Origin: Neobacillus dielmonensis
GTDB lineage: Bacteria; Bacillota; Bacilli; Bacillales; Cytobacillaceae
Assembly: GCF_000612665.1 (NCBI RefSeq)
Contig: NZ_HG942066.1
Coordinates: forward strand, 62,001-126,000
DNA length: 64,000 nucleotides
Direction of reading: 5' to 3'
Position numbers and translations under genes: made by a program. The notes under the pieces are model-generated. The model was given only the letters and a program-made list of their open reading frames with translations, was not told where the DNA came from and ran no database searches. Positions 9,227 to 19,308 of this stretch are shown piece by piece. The first letter of the stretch is position 1, and every line of letters begins with the position of its first letter.

Positions 9227-10675
9227 TTAGTAGATGACTACCGGTTCATAGGTACTAAGGTTTGCATACACGGTTTTCATGACGCTTGGCGGGGTATTGA
9301 CGCAGCCATGCGATCCATCGTTAAGATAGGCATTGCTTGCCCAGTTGCTCCTAAAGCTGGCATCATGGAAACCTTGGCCATCATTCGTGAATGGAGCCCA
9401 ATATTGTACTTCCACTCGATAACTTGGTTTTCCTCCGAGTTCCCTGCCTGTCAGAATGGATGGCGACTTCTTATAGAGAATGTACCACACACCTGGTGAT
9501 GTATCATGACCGGTGCTGTGCTTACCAGTCACAACATTGGTTGTGACCATCAATTGTCCGTTTTTGTAAATCCAAATTTTTTGTTCGGAAATGGAAACCT
9601 CTGCATACGTATCGCCGATACCGTTGTTGGTTAACGTGTCGTAACCGTAGCCTTCGCCTTTCCAGCCGTGCCCAATAACATTTGAAGCCGCAATCGATTT
9701 TTCTCCGTTTTCAAAAGCTTTTTGTAGCTGTTCCGTCTCTTTATCCACGTCTAGTGCCCAGCCATACCCTTGTCCTTTAACCGAAATAACAGAACCAGAA
9801 TGAGTTTTGAAACTGAAATTTTTATTTAGTGTGGCTTGTGTGTTATTAATTTCAGCAACTTTGGTTTTTATGTCATCTGCATTAATGGACACTTTTAAAT
9901 CTTTTGACACCGTAGCAGTTTTAATGACTTCACTGCCTTTTAACGGATAAACTTTATCTTGTACTTTATACTCAACTGATTGATCAAGAAGTTCCTGCAG
10001 CTTTTTCTGTTCATTTTTGACAATTTCGCTGTCTTCTCTAACAGGTTGTATGTATACGGGTTCTAAATGAATTTCACTGATATATTCCTGCTTTTCGTAA
10101 TCCTTTAACAAGCTTTCCACATCGTACTGTTCCCCGTCAATGCTGGGAGCAACTACAATCTTGCCTTCTTCCAAATGGGCCATGGCATCTTGGGGTGCTG
10201 TTAAAGTCTCGTTCAAGGATACCAGCTTTTCTTCGACTTGTTTTTTCAAGGTTTGGGAGCGATATTCGTCCATTTTGCTTGGCATGATGGAATAACTTTT
10301 TTCCTTTGAGGAAGGAAAAAATGTCCACTGAGTTTTTAATAATTTTTTAACACCTGGCAAATCTTTCTCAGTAAATGCCATTTTCATGTCATCGCCATCG
10401 ATAATTTGCTGTTTTCCGACATAGACGGTGTTTTTTAAGACAGTCGTTTTTAATTTTTTCAGTGCCTCCTCTGCTGTAAGACCGCCGACTTTGGTGCCGT
10501 TTATCTGGGTATTGGAATTGAAATGAGTTGCCTGGTAATAGCTGATGCCCCCGAGTATAAATGCAATAATAATGATGATAATGGCAGTAATAAGCAACCA
10601 TTTCCCAGGCCGCTTGGATGGATTGACTCGGTTCCTACTTAATCCCTCTACCGATTGAGCTGTTACAGTTTCCAT
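9227..10675 (-). CDS. YkuD-type L,D-transpeptidase with VanW-like peptidoglycan-binding domains
   Basis: A 482-residue membrane-anchored enzyme. A cytoplasmic N terminus is followed by a membrane span near residues 26-48 (LLITAIIIIIIAFILGGISY), two extracytoplasmic repeats of the PG_binding_4 kind (INGTKVGGLTAEEALKKL near the first), and a C-terminal YkuD domain. The catalytic motif is SHGCVNTPP, with His456 and nucleophile Cys458. These enzymes make 3-3 cross-links in peptidoglycan or attach proteins to it, and resist most beta-lactams. Its stop lies next to the shared terminator. It appears to be a single-gene unit. Confidence 0.93.
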   Translation of the reverse strand: METVTAQSVEGLSRNRVNPSKRPGKWLLITAIIIIIIAFILGGISYYQATHFNSNTQINGTKVGGLTAEEALKKLKTTVLKNTVYVGKQQIIDGDDMKMAFTEKDLPGVKKLLKTQWTFFPSSKEKSYSIMPSKMDEYRSQTLKKQVEEKLVSLNETLTAPQDAMAHLEEGKIVVAPSIDGEQYDVESLLKDYEKQEYISEIHLEPVYIQPVREDSEIVKNEQKKLQELLDQSVEYKVQDKVYPLKGSEVIKTATVSKDLKVSINADDIKTKVAEINNTQATLNKNFSFKTHSGSVISVKGQGYGWALDVDKETEQLQKAFENGEKSIAASNVIGHGWKGEGYGYDTLTNNGIGDTYAEVSISEQKIWIYKNGQLMVTTNVVTGKHSTGHDTSPGVWYILYKKSPSILTGRELGGKPSYRVEVQYWAPFTNDGQGFHDASFRSNWASNAYLNDGSHGCVNTPPSVMKTVYANLSTYEPVVIY

Positions 10676-11015
10676 TTTGTTACCATACCCCCGATGACCT
10701 CGTAATCCTGCGAATCCACGCCTTTAGCATAGACCTTTTGTTTTGAATAGAACTAATTATCATTTTACCTTTTTATTAAAGTTCGCACTACTATTCTACT
10801 AAATTTTAAAGGGTGAAACTTAAGTTTCTATTAATTTTAAAAAAAATAGGCGAATAGATACAATATTAGACGAAAATTGTCCTGTATTGGTTTCAAAATT
10901 GGTAATTCCTTCTTAAGTTTTTTCTTTGTCAATCGGAAATTTCAAAGGAAGCAAAGGCAGTAACAGGGGTAGTTCGATATAATTACATTAACGTTTGTAG
11001 ATTGCAGTACGTTAA
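10676..11015. other. Intergenic region upstream of the L,D-transpeptidase gene
   Basis: AT-rich sequence that should hold the minus-strand promoter of the transpeptidase gene. I could not single out one convincing promoter and saw no small gene. Confidence 0.4.
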
Positions 11016-11047
11016 AAAAAAGCTGACATTAGAAAGTCAGCTTTTTT
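11016..11047 (-). terminator. Terminator after the phospholipase D-type gene
   Basis: GCTGAC (11022-11027) pairs with GTCAGC (11036-11041), extended by A-run against T-run. It lies downstream of the minus-strand gene ending at 11092. Confidence 0.85.
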
Positions 11048-11091
11048 ATGTTGGGAACTTGCCGTTTCCACCATCAATCATCAGCGAAGCC

Positions 11092-12516
11092 TTATAATAA
11101 ATGCTGGAATAACCCCGTTATATAGGAAAGCCCTTTTATACTGAAGGATTTAAACCAACTGACTTTACCTGGTTTTAAGTTGGGGTCCTCTATATACGAT
11201 TCATCCTTTGCCACCTTTAAGCTCTTTTTAACATATTGGCTCATTTCCTTTTCGAGATTTTCGGTAAATTCCACGCTATCAATGACGACCATGGACTCAG
11301 TATTTAAAAACGCAGATCTGGCATCCATATTAAATGCTCCAATCGCACTTAATCGATCATCAAAGATAAATGTTTTGGCGTGTATGGAGTCTGAACCCTG
11401 ATATTCCAATATATTTACACCCTTTTTTACCATCCCGTTAATATGTTTAATATGTCCTGAGTAAGCCATAACATTGGCAGTCGACGCTAATGAGTTCGTT
11501 AAAATCGTTATCTTTTCGGGAGGTACGTGTAACGGAACCATATAAGGGAGCATCGGTTTCGTTGGAATCACATACGGACTTTGAATGACTAAGGACTTTT
11601 TCGAATTCTTCATGAGATTTGTTAAATCATACCAAGCCCAAGGTTCTTTATTAAATCTTTGTATAGGATTAAAGATAAAGGTAATTTTGTTGGTAGGAAG
11701 GGACATTTTTACCCAATCATAATAATGATTAAATAATTTTTTATCCGTATTTCTTAAATTCTCTAGTTTCTGTTTTAATTGTTGATTGGCTTCTTTTGCT
11801 TTTTTTTGCTGGCGTGAGGATAGCTTTTCTGAAGCAGCCTTTGTAATGGGATGATTCCAGACTTCAGTAAAGTAGCCTTCCATTTGTTTTAGAACACTGC
11901 CTTCCTTCGTTTTGGGGTCCGTATTAATAATCAGAACATCGCGGTCATTCGTTGGGAATTTTTCACCTTTTTCAACAAAATAACGGTTTCCAATATTTCT
12001 TCCGCCGATAATGGCATACTTATGATCGATAATAAGTAATTTATCATGTAGTCGATTATTCCATGTCCAAGGAAGAATAGGATTTAATGGTTCATAAAAT
12101 TTCATTTCGATATTGGGATGATTAATTAACGCATACTGATCATCTTTTAGACTAAAACGAAGACCATGGAAAATTCCATCCAAAAGGATCCTTACCTTTA
12201 CGCCACGATCCGCTGCATCTAAAATCATTCCTAATAGTAAATCAGTAATATATCCTTTATGAATTGCATAATAGGCGATATCAATAGACTCCTGTGCATT
12301 TTCGATTAAGTTAACACGGGCAAGCCCAGAAAATGTTTTTTCTTCAAGTAGAATCACGCGATCCTGGGATAACTCATTTCCATAGAATCTTTCCACTTTA
12401 TGTTGTTCCTTAAAGGTGCTGCTTACCTGCGGATGGTTATCTTTGAAAATAACAATACCGAATATGGTAATATACAGTAAATATAAAATGAGAATCAATA
12501 TAACCGTTCTCTTCAC
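11092..12516 (-). CDS. Phospholipase D/cardiolipin synthase family protein
   Basis: A 474-residue protein with one N-terminal membrane anchor (VILILILYLLYITIFGIVIF) and two HKD motifs: His157-x-Lys159 with Asp164 (LHDKLLIID) and His379-x-Lys (IHAKTFIFDD), followed by GRN and FNMDARS. Two HKD motifs form one active site that transfers phosphatidyl groups. The layout resembles ClsC-type synthases more than the two-span ClsA type, so cardiolipin or a related lipid is a likely product. The start is GTG; AGGAGG lies 17 bases away, so start assignment is moderately sure. It is a single gene with its own terminator. Confidence 0.85.
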   Translation of the reverse strand: MKRTVILILILYLLYITIFGIVIFKDNHPQVSSTFKEQHKVERFYGNELSQDRVILLEEKTFSGLARVNLIENAQESIDIAYYAIHKGYITDLLLGMILDAADRGVKVRILLDGIFHGLRFSLKDDQYALINHPNIEMKFYEPLNPILPWTWNNRLHDKLLIIDHKYAIIGGRNIGNRYFVEKGEKFPTNDRDVLIINTDPKTKEGSVLKQMEGYFTEVWNHPITKAASEKLSSRQQKKAKEANQQLKQKLENLRNTDKKLFNHYYDWVKMSLPTNKITFIFNPIQRFNKEPWAWYDLTNLMKNSKKSLVIQSPYVIPTKPMLPYMVPLHVPPEKITILTNSLASTANVMAYSGHIKHINGMVKKGVNILEYQGSDSIHAKTFIFDDRLSAIGAFNMDARSAFLNTESMVVIDSVEFTENLEKEMSQYVKKSLKVAKDESYIEDPNLKPGKVSWFKSFSIKGLSYITGLFQHLL

Positions 12517-12839
12517 CTTTTTTATCGAATATACCTCCTTTTTAACACCTGTAAGACCATAATAATTGCTAATAGTTTGTTCAACCTTTTTTTAAATATG
12601 AAAGGAATAAAAAGAGGTAGGGTTAGTTTACAGCAAAGAAGCAAATGGAATGGGTGCAACTCAATGGGGATTAATTAATCAGAAGTAGGGCTAAGAAGTA
12701 AAGTTTTTTATTACAATAAAGAGGGGAGTTTTTTCAATAAAGTATCTTCTAATAAAAAAAGAGAGCGGCGAACCACTCACTTCATCACTTTAGCGATTGA
12801 AAGAAACGCTATTTTTCAATATGTTATGGTTATGTTCCC
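12517..12839. other. Intergenic region between the PLD-type and VOC genes
   Basis: It holds the minus-strand promoter area of the PLD-type gene and the end of the VOC gene. A 26-codon frame from ATG 12597 exists but has no good ribosome binding site, so I do not call it. No further structure was seen. Confidence 0.4.
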
Positions 12840-13208
12840 TTATCTTTCTACCAATTCAAGTTTCTCGCCATTTGGACCTTGGAAAAAGGCGATTTTAACG
12901 GTATTATTTAAAATACTTCGAGGTTCCTCATCTACTAATTTGACGCCAGCTTCTTTAAGGCGTTCGAGTTCTGCTTCCATGTTTTTAACAGTAAAGGCCA
13001 AGTGGTTTACGATTCCTTCGCTTTCAACCGGGCCGCCGAGGAGCAGTTCAACCTCTACACTTGGCTGCTCTGGAAAAAATAAGAAGGCAAGCTCAACCGT
13101 GTCATTTAACCATTCTCTACTTCTTAATTGTAAACCGAGGATGTTTTGATAGAAGGCTAAAGACTCGTCCATGTCCTTAACCATAATTCCCACATGTTCC
13201 ATTTTCAC
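12840..13208 (-). CDS. VOC family (glyoxalase/dioxygenase-fold) protein
   Basis: A 122-residue protein with the paired beta-alpha-beta-beta-beta units of the vicinal oxygen chelate fold: MEHVGIMVKDMDESLAFYQN at the start, a second unit from IVNHLAFTVKNMEAELERLK, and the ending GPNGEKLELVE. The likely metal ligands are His5, His68 or nearby, and the final Glu. The family includes glyoxalase I, fosfomycin-resistance enzymes and dioxygenases; the short length and motif suit a lactoylglutathione-lyase-like or methylmalonyl-CoA-epimerase-like protein, but the substrate cannot be told. GTG 13208 has AGGAGG eight bases upstream. Confidence 0.88.
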   Translation of the reverse strand: MKMEHVGIMVKDMDESLAFYQNILGLQLRSREWLNDTVELAFLFFPEQPSVEVELLLGGPVESEGIVNHLAFTVKNMEAELERLKEAGVKLVDEEPRSILNNTVKIAFFQGPNGEKLELVER

Positions 13209-13413
13209 TATGCATTCCTCCTGACGGAAATAGTATGTATCGTACGTCTATATAATAGTCTATATTTGACTGTTCCCATAGTGAAAGATTCTACGGCAAG
13301 AACCAAGAGGTAAGTAGGAAAGAAGCTAACCGTAACGAACACTATTCGCTAAGGTATTTTTTATAGATAGAAAAGGAAAAGCAATAATGCTGATAAGGGA
13401 AGGGGGAAAAAAA

Positions 13414-14295
13414 ATGAACGGATTTACTTATAGGAAAGACTACAAGGATGACGAGAACCTTAGAAAAAGCTTCAATGAGCTAGCTGCGATGGTTTTTGGC
13501 ATCAATTTTGAAGATTGGTATCAGAAAGGATTTTGGAGTAACCGGTATATTCCATTTTCTTATATTGATGGAGGCAAGGTTGTTGCAAATGTTTCCGTCA
13601 ATGTGCTTGACTTCGTGATAAATGGTGAGAAAAAAAGGGCATTGCAGATTGGCACCGTGATGACCCATCATGATTACAGAAACAGAGGACTCTCTGGTAG
13701 TTTGATGAACAAAGTTTTAGAGGAATACCAGAACTACTACGATTTCATGTACTTATTTGCGAATCCATCTGTTCTAGATTTTTATCCTAAGTTTGGGTTT
13801 AAACGAGTCGATGAGTATCAATATTCAATGGAATTCCTACCCGGTCATACAGATAGTTCAGGTATTCGTAAGCTCAATGGAAAAAAAACAGAGGATCTTG
13901 ACTTTATATATCAATTTGCAAAAGAAAGAATGCCGGTTTCCAAAATTTTTGGAACAGAAAATGCTCAAGGCATCCTTATGTTCTATTGTTTATACGTTTT
14001 TTACCATGATATTTATTACTTAGAACAAGAGGATGTCATTGTCATTTATAAGAAGGAAGAAGAACAAATCGACATTTTTGATATAATTTCAAAAAAAGAG
14101 ATACATATTGAGGAAGTTCTTACAAAGATTTCTGACGTAGATACCAAGAAAGTCGTTTTTCATTATACGCCAGATTATATAGGGATAGAGACAAAAAGAG
14201 ATATTTATAATGGGGATGAAGTGTTATTCGTAAGAACTGGTGGAGACGATCTCTTTCCATTGCAAATTAAACACCCTATTACCTCTCAAGCATAA
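13414..14295 (+). CDS. GNAT family N-acetyltransferase, Eis-like layout
   Basis: A 293-residue protein with a GNAT core in its first half: a beta strand with QIGTVMTHHDYRNRGLSGSL, where RNRGLSG is the acetyl-CoA pyrophosphate loop (Q/RxxGxG/A), then NKVLEEYQNYYDFMYLFAN and FYPKFGFKRV. The second half is a further domain, which together give the longer Eis-like architecture. It should acetylate an amine on an unknown substrate. ATG 13414 is chosen because GGGAAGGGGG sits at 13397-13406; an ATG at 13387 lies upstream of that site. A 12-bp inverted repeat follows the gene. Confidence 0.85.
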   Translation: MNGFTYRKDYKDDENLRKSFNELAAMVFGINFEDWYQKGFWSNRYIPFSYIDGGKVVANVSVNVLDFVINGEKKRALQIGTVMTHHDYRNRGLSGSLMNKVLEEYQNYYDFMYLFANPSVLDFYPKFGFKRVDEYQYSMEFLPGHTDSSGIRKLNGKKTEDLDFIYQFAKERMPVSKIFGTENAQGILMFYCLYVFYHDIYYLEQEDVIVIYKKEEEQIDIFDIISKKEIHIEEVLTKISDVDTKKVVFHYTPDYIGIETKRDIYNGDEVLFVRTGGDDLFPLQIKHPITSQA

Positions 14296-14327
14296 AAGCA
14301 AGTTTAAACAGCCAGGGGTTAATAAAC

Positions 14328-14367
14328 CTACGGCAATAAGTCAAAGAGAGGACTTTTATTGCCGTAG
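14328..14367. repeat. Inverted repeat after the GNAT gene
   Basis: CTACGGCAATAA (14328-14339) is the exact reverse complement of TTATTGCCGTAG (14356-14367). There is no T-run after it, so it may be a weak terminator or a mobile-element scar. Confidence 0.5.
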
Positions 14368-14416
14368 ACGCAACTGGCCCAGGATGTGGCGAACAACGAG
14401 ATTCCTTTATCCAAGC

Positions 14417-16269
14417 CTATGCTCTTATTAGGCTAAGTTCTGAAGTGGTAGCTTTCGGAAATTTGCTTTCAAATTCATTCACTTTTATCGGTTTGCTAAA
14501 ATAATAGCCTTGGCCAATGCGGCAATTTAACATTAAAAGATGCTGAAGCTGTTTCTCAGTCTCAATCCCTTCTGCTACAACTTTTAAACCTAGGATATTT
14601 CCAATTTCAAGAATGGCCATGACTAATAGATTTTCTTTAGGATGCTCTAACAGATCACGTACGAATGACTGATTGATTTTTATGGTGTCAATTGGCAAGT
14701 CCTTTAGAACATTAAGAGAGGAATAGCCGGTTCCAAAATCATCAATGGAAATGCTGACCCCAATTTCTTTTAACGACTTTAGGATGGGAATAGTTAACTC
14801 GGTATCAGCGATTTCACTCTCCGTAATTTCAATTTCAAAGAGATTTGGATCAATATGAAAGATAACCAGACCGGAACGAATGGTTTGGACTAAATCCTTA
14901 TCACGAAATTGCCTGGATGAAACATTAACGGAAACTCTCATACAAGGATAGCCTTGATCTTGCCAGGTTCGCATTTGCCGCAATACCTCATGGATTACCC
15001 ATTTCCCAATGTCAATGATTAGTCCCGTTTCCTCTGCTATAGGAATAAATTCCGTAGGTGAAATCAGGCCTAACTCAGGATGCTCCCAGCGAATAAGGGC
15101 TTCCATGCCCACTATTTCAAAACTATCCAGCTGAAATTTTGGCTGATAGAACATGTGCAGTTCTTTATTTATTAAAGCTTTTCTTAATTCAGACTCCAGT
15201 CTCGATTTCCTTTCGATCTTCCATTCCAGTTCTTCATTAAAAAATTTATAGGTGTTTTTCCCATCCAATTTTGCGTAATACATGGCTGTGTCTGCAAACT
15301 TTATTAAGTCGGTTATATCATGCGTGTGATGGGGGTAAAAGCTGATGCCGATACTGGTCGTAATCCAAATTTCGATCCCATTAATAGAATAGGGTTCTTG
15401 GATCCTTTTGATAATGGCTGCTGCTAGTTCTTTTATATAGGTTATATTCGTGCATTGAATAATAATAATAAATTCATCGCCGCCGTGATGGTAAACGTTA
15501 ATCATCTTATCCTCAAAGGAGAGCAGCCTTTTAGCAACATTCTTCAATAATTAATCACCAATATCATGGCCATAATTATCATTTATCATTTAAAACGGTC
15601 TAAATCAAGAAATAAGAGAGAGGTTTGCTTTTCATCTTGCTTAATACTAGTAAGATCATGAATTAATTTCCTTCGGTTTGGCAAATTGGTCAGATCATTA
15701 TGTTCGGCAGCATATTTCATGAACTCTTCATAATTTTTTTGCTCCGTAATATCCCTAAAAATGCAGATGGTATTTTGTGATTCTTTTATCATGGATAAAG
15801 ATATTTCCTGAGGAAATGTGGTGCCATCTTTTTTGATGCCGACCGCCTCACCTTTCCAATAACCTTGCCATGATTCAGGTATGGATGCGCCGTCAAAGTC
15901 ATGAATGGATTCATTTACATAACAATCCCGCAATTGTAAAGTAAAGAACTCCTTTTTAGGATAGCCGTACAATTTGGCCAGCGCCTCATTAGCAAATACA
16001 AATTGGCCTGTTTCATTGATAATTCCGATTGCATCCCCAATCGTATCCATAGCAAAGGAGTAATCTTTTAGTACCGTTTTGGTTGATCCTAGTTCTTTTT
16101 TTGACATTCGATATTTATCAATCTGAGTCCCAATAAGCCAGCCAATCCCTCCATTGATAAAAAGAGAAAGTACCGCTTCGAATGAAAAATTTCCTGTGGG
16201 AATAAAACTAAACAGTAAATTGAAGAAAAAGATAATCGCTGATAAACACAGCCTCCAGAAATATCGCAT
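14417..16269 (-). pseudogene. Broken PAS-GGDEF-EAL cyclic-di-GMP gene
   Basis: The first part (16269 to 15586, 227 residues) has two membrane spans, a PAS domain (about 60-170) and the start of a GGDEF domain ending at FLDLDRFK. It then meets TGA at 15588-15586. One base further in frame, the expected GGDEF sequence continues (MINDNYGHDIGD) until a TAA at 15553-15551 where a Gln codon would fit. The third part (from 15547, 376 residues) keeps HHGGDEF, then a full EAL domain with EALIRW, DDFGTGYSS and VVAEGIET. So there are two independent lesions: a one-base deletion in an A-run and a nonsense change. The EAL part might still be made from TTG 15547, but I regard the gene as inactivated. Confidence 0.85.
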
Positions 16270-16473
16270 AGCTCTTCACCTTTCCTTTACTAAGGTGCAT
16301 GTATTTAAATATAGGGTTTGGGTATTTATATATTTGTTAACTTTATAGGTCTATAGTTTTATGTTAATGCAAGATGATGGTAATGTTTGTGACGGAATTT
16401 TGAACATTTATATAAAAATCACAATACATTGATTGAATGGTTAGGATGACTGTACCGAGCGGATGGTAAGAAT

Positions 16474-16497
16474 TCATTCATGATTGTTCATGAATGA
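16474..16497. promoter_or_regulatory. Inverted repeat, candidate operator before the AhpD-like gene
   Basis: TCATTCATG (16474-16482) and CATGAATGA (16489-16497) form a 9-bp dyad with a six-base centre, 38 bases upstream of the start codon. Position and symmetry suit a repressor site; the regulator is unknown. Confidence 0.5.
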
Positions 16498-16534
16498 TGC
16501 AGACTATATATAAAATGGAAAAGGAGCATTGAAA

Positions 16535-17188
16535 ATGCCAACTAATTTATATGCAAAAGAAAATACACAAGAATTAACCAAATTAAAAGACCTTGCACCT
16601 GAACCATTAAAGGCCTTTAATGATTTTAATGCAGCTGTTTTTCAAGATGGAGCTTTATCCAAAAAGGAAAAAGAAATCATTGCTGTTGCGATTACCCATG
16701 TAACACAATGTCCTTATTGTATTGATGCCCATACAAAGGCTGCGAAAAAAGCAGGAGCGACATTAGAAGAATTAGCTGAAGCTGTATTCGTCACGGCTGC
16801 AGTCGAAGCGGGCGGCACGGTTACCCATAGCACGCATGTGCACAATGCAAAAGATAATGAAGCATCAGATGTACTTTATGCTCGTTCTAATTTAAAAAAC
16901 TTAGGCCAATTAGCCAAGTTTGCTCCAGATGGTTTCAAAGGCTATCAAGCATTTAGTGCGGCAGCCACAAAAGCAGGAAAACTAAGTGCTAAAATGAAAG
17001 AAATCATTGCGGTAGCAGTTGCTAACACGACTCAATGTCCCTATTGTATTGTTGTTCATTCCAAGAATGCCGACAAACAAGGTGCAACAAGTGAAGAACT
17101 TGCGGAAGCCATCATGGTAGCTTCTGCCGTACGTGCAGGAGGAGCTTATGCTCACATGGTTAATATGATTCAAAGCTATCAAGATTGA
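16535..17188 (+). CDS. Carboxymuconolactone decarboxylase family protein with two AhpD-like domains
   Basis: A 217-residue protein made of two similar halves, each with an AhpD-type core: KEKEIIAVAITHVTQCPYCI followed by DAHTKAAKKAGAT, and MKEIIAVAVANTTQCPYCIV followed by VHSKNADKQGAT. Each has the CxxC plus downstream His arrangement that gives peroxidase or disulfide reductase activity in AhpD. It is a tandem internal duplication of the usual single-domain protein. ATG 16535 is chosen with AAGGAG at 16521-16526. A role against peroxides or electrophiles is likely; the electron donor is unknown. The gene appears monocistronic. Confidence 0.92.
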   Translation: MPTNLYAKENTQELTKLKDLAPEPLKAFNDFNAAVFQDGALSKKEKEIIAVAITHVTQCPYCIDAHTKAAKKAGATLEELAEAVFVTAAVEAGGTVTHSTHVHNAKDNEASDVLYARSNLKNLGQLAKFAPDGFKGYQAFSAAATKAGKLSAKMKEIIAVAVANTTQCPYCIVVHSKNADKQGATSEELAEAIMVASAVRAGGAYAHMVNMIQSYQD

Positions 17189-17190
17189 GG

Positions 17191-17349
17191 TTGCATTTTT
17201 TGCGTCTTTCAAAAATAGAAAATCAACGAATAGCTAGAGAGATCAACATAAAAGGCTGCCAAGCGACGTCATTCAGTGATAGTATGGTCGTCGAAATCAC
17301 TCAAGCATGTCCGTTAACATCGATCATTACGGTATCTTTTCAAGATTGA
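17191..17349 (+). CDS. Possible small ORF or gene remnant
   Basis: A 52-codon frame from TTG 17191, two bases behind the AhpD-like stop, with GAGG just before it. The product has one Cys in GCQATS and one in TQACPLTS. I do not recognise it. It could be a short translated tail or the remains of an older gene; the rest of the stretch to 17654 shows nothing clear. Confidence 0.2.
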   Translation: MHFLRLSKIENQRIAREINIKGCQATSFSDSMVVEITQACPLTSIITVSFQD

Positions 17350-17654
17350 TTTTCCTGGTCTCGGAATTTTTGAAGGAATTTAAACAATATTGAAGTACCT
17401 GATGCTTTGTGAAAAAAGACTATCATTCCGGGGAGAAGTGACTGGCACTGTTCGCCTACTTTCCAGGCATAAAGTGGGAGATTTATAACCAAGACGGAAA
17501 AAATAGTAAATGATTCGAATAAGACTTCTAAAAAGTATCATCATTTTGAGCAACTACAAATTAGGTCAATTCACGCATTATTATTATTGAATAGTTTATA
17601 ACAGTAAAGAAAAGCTAATCATTGAACATTGAATTGAAATGAGGGAAAAATCTA

Positions 17655-19139
17655 ATGCCTGCAAATAACGCACCAATTACAGTTAATGCCTATATTAATG
17701 GTCAAAATGTTGAGTCGAGTAAACATGTTCCACGTGAAAATCCAGGAAATCCAGACGAAATTGTAGGATATTTTCCAGACAATACGCTTGAGGAAGCAAA
17801 AGCAGCCATTGATGCAGCTGAGGAAGCATTTAAAACATGGTCAAAAACATCTGTTGACGAAAGAATCAGCAAGATGAAATCTGCTTCTGAAAAAATTAAA
17901 GCAAGGATTGATGAACTCAGTGTTCTTTTAGCTCGTGAGCACGGAAAGCCTTTGTATGATGCAAAAGGTGAAATTACCATTTCAACGATGTGGATGGATT
18001 ACCAAAGTGGAATCGTCAAAGAACAAATAAAAGATAACGTCTTTGAGGATGAAAACGGCAGGGTTATTGTCGCACATGATCCCGTTGGAGTCGTGGGTGC
18101 GATTACGCCTTGGAACTATCCAATTATTTTGTCATTAGTGAAGGTCGTTCCAGCGTTGCTCTGCGGGAACACGATGGTCGTCAAGCCTTCTCCGTTTGCA
18201 CCATTTGCCATTCATAAAATTATTGAAATCATTGCCGCAGAATTTCCAAAAGGTGTACTAAACATCGTGCATGGAGGAGGTGAGGTTGGCGCGGAACTTA
18301 CCTCCAACCCTAAAATAATGAAGGTCGCCTTTACTGGAGGTACCAAAACCGGGTCAACGATTATGAAAGCTGCGGCAGACACCATCAAAAAAATCACCCT
18401 GGAATTAGGGGGAAATGATCCAGGAATTGTTCTGGAAGACTTCGATCTCAATGATGAAAAAGCATTACGCCGCATGGTCATAGCCAACTTTCTCACCGGC
18501 GGTCAAATTTGCATGATTGCCAAGCGTGTCTACGTACATCGCTCTATTTATGATGAATTTGTAAAAAAATATATCGAAGCGGCAAATAAATGGATCCGCG
18601 TTGGCGATCAACTCAATCCTGAGGCTACCGTTGGTCCTGTCAATAATGCAAAACAAGTCCAATTCGTTCAAAGTCTTTTGGAAGATGCGAAAAATAATGG
18701 ATGTGAAATTATTAAGTTAGGGACCATCGTTGATGAAGATATTTTTAATAAGGGGTACTTTTTGCAGCCAACCCTTGTCTTGGGCGCCGATTACAACAGC
18801 CGTATTGTAGTGGAGGAGCAATTTGGTCCGGCTGTGCCTATCCTGCCTTACGATTCTGAGGAACAGGCCATTGCAGAAGCAAATAAAAGCGAGTATGGGC
18901 TTACCTCTTCTGTATGGGGGGAAGAGGAACACGCCATTCGGGTTGCACGCCAAATTCAAGCAGGTGTTACCATGATTAACACTGCAGCGTTACAAGGATT
19001 TGATATCCGTTTTCCGTTTGGCGGCGTGAAGCAATCAGGTATTGGCAGGGAGTTCGGGCCGGGGTCATTCATGGCTTATACAGAAGAGCATGTGATGACT
19101 GTTCCCAAGAGTGGCGACCTGCCATATATTCCGAAATAG
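17655..19139 (+). CDS. NAD(P)+-dependent aldehyde dehydrogenase
   Basis: A 494-residue enzyme that oxidises an aldehyde to the acid. The family signatures are present: substrate and cofactor segment TPWNYPIILSLVKVVPAL, glycine motif FTGGTKTGSTIM, catalytic Glu in LELGGNDPGIVLEDFD, and nucleophilic Cys in TGGQICMIAKRVYVH. The FPFGGVKQSGIGREFG ending is typical of the succinate-semialdehyde/betaine-aldehyde branch. The ATG has GAGGG upstream. It stands alone between a regulator-free spacer and a bidirectional hairpin, so the pathway cannot be read from context. Confidence 0.94.
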   Translation: MPANNAPITVNAYINGQNVESSKHVPRENPGNPDEIVGYFPDNTLEEAKAAIDAAEEAFKTWSKTSVDERISKMKSASEKIKARIDELSVLLAREHGKPLYDAKGEITISTMWMDYQSGIVKEQIKDNVFEDENGRVIVAHDPVGVVGAITPWNYPIILSLVKVVPALLCGNTMVVKPSPFAPFAIHKIIEIIAAEFPKGVLNIVHGGGEVGAELTSNPKIMKVAFTGGTKTGSTIMKAAADTIKKITLELGGNDPGIVLEDFDLNDEKALRRMVIANFLTGGQICMIAKRVYVHRSIYDEFVKKYIEAANKWIRVGDQLNPEATVGPVNNAKQVQFVQSLLEDAKNNGCEIIKLGTIVDEDIFNKGYFLQPTLVLGADYNSRIVVEEQFGPAVPILPYDSEEQAIAEANKSEYGLTSSVWGEEEHAIRVARQIQAGVTMINTAALQGFDIRFPFGGVKQSGIGREFGPGSFMAYTEEHVMTVPKSGDLPYIPK

Positions 19140-19167
19140 AGAACTAAATTCTAAAAAACAAAAATAG

Positions 19168-19195
19168 AGCATAGGTACACTTTGGTACTTATGCT
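19168..19195. terminator. Hairpin between the aldehyde dehydrogenase and DUF4188 genes
   Basis: AGCATAGGTAC (19168-19178) pairs with GTACTTATGCT (19185-19195) with one mismatch-type wobble. On the minus strand it is followed by a T-rich tail, so it may terminate both convergent units. Confidence 0.65.
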
Positions 19196-19308
19196 TCATT
19201 TGTGTTTAATCCATTCAGATTTTATAAAAAATGGATCTATTAAAAGAACAACATCATTTATGTTACGGTGGAACCTATCAAGAATAAATGTATGGGCCTC
19301 TGGACTCA

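Noticed and set aside
12597-12677. 26-codon ATG frame upstream of the PLD-type gene
   Set aside because: No ribosome binding site and no recognisable product.
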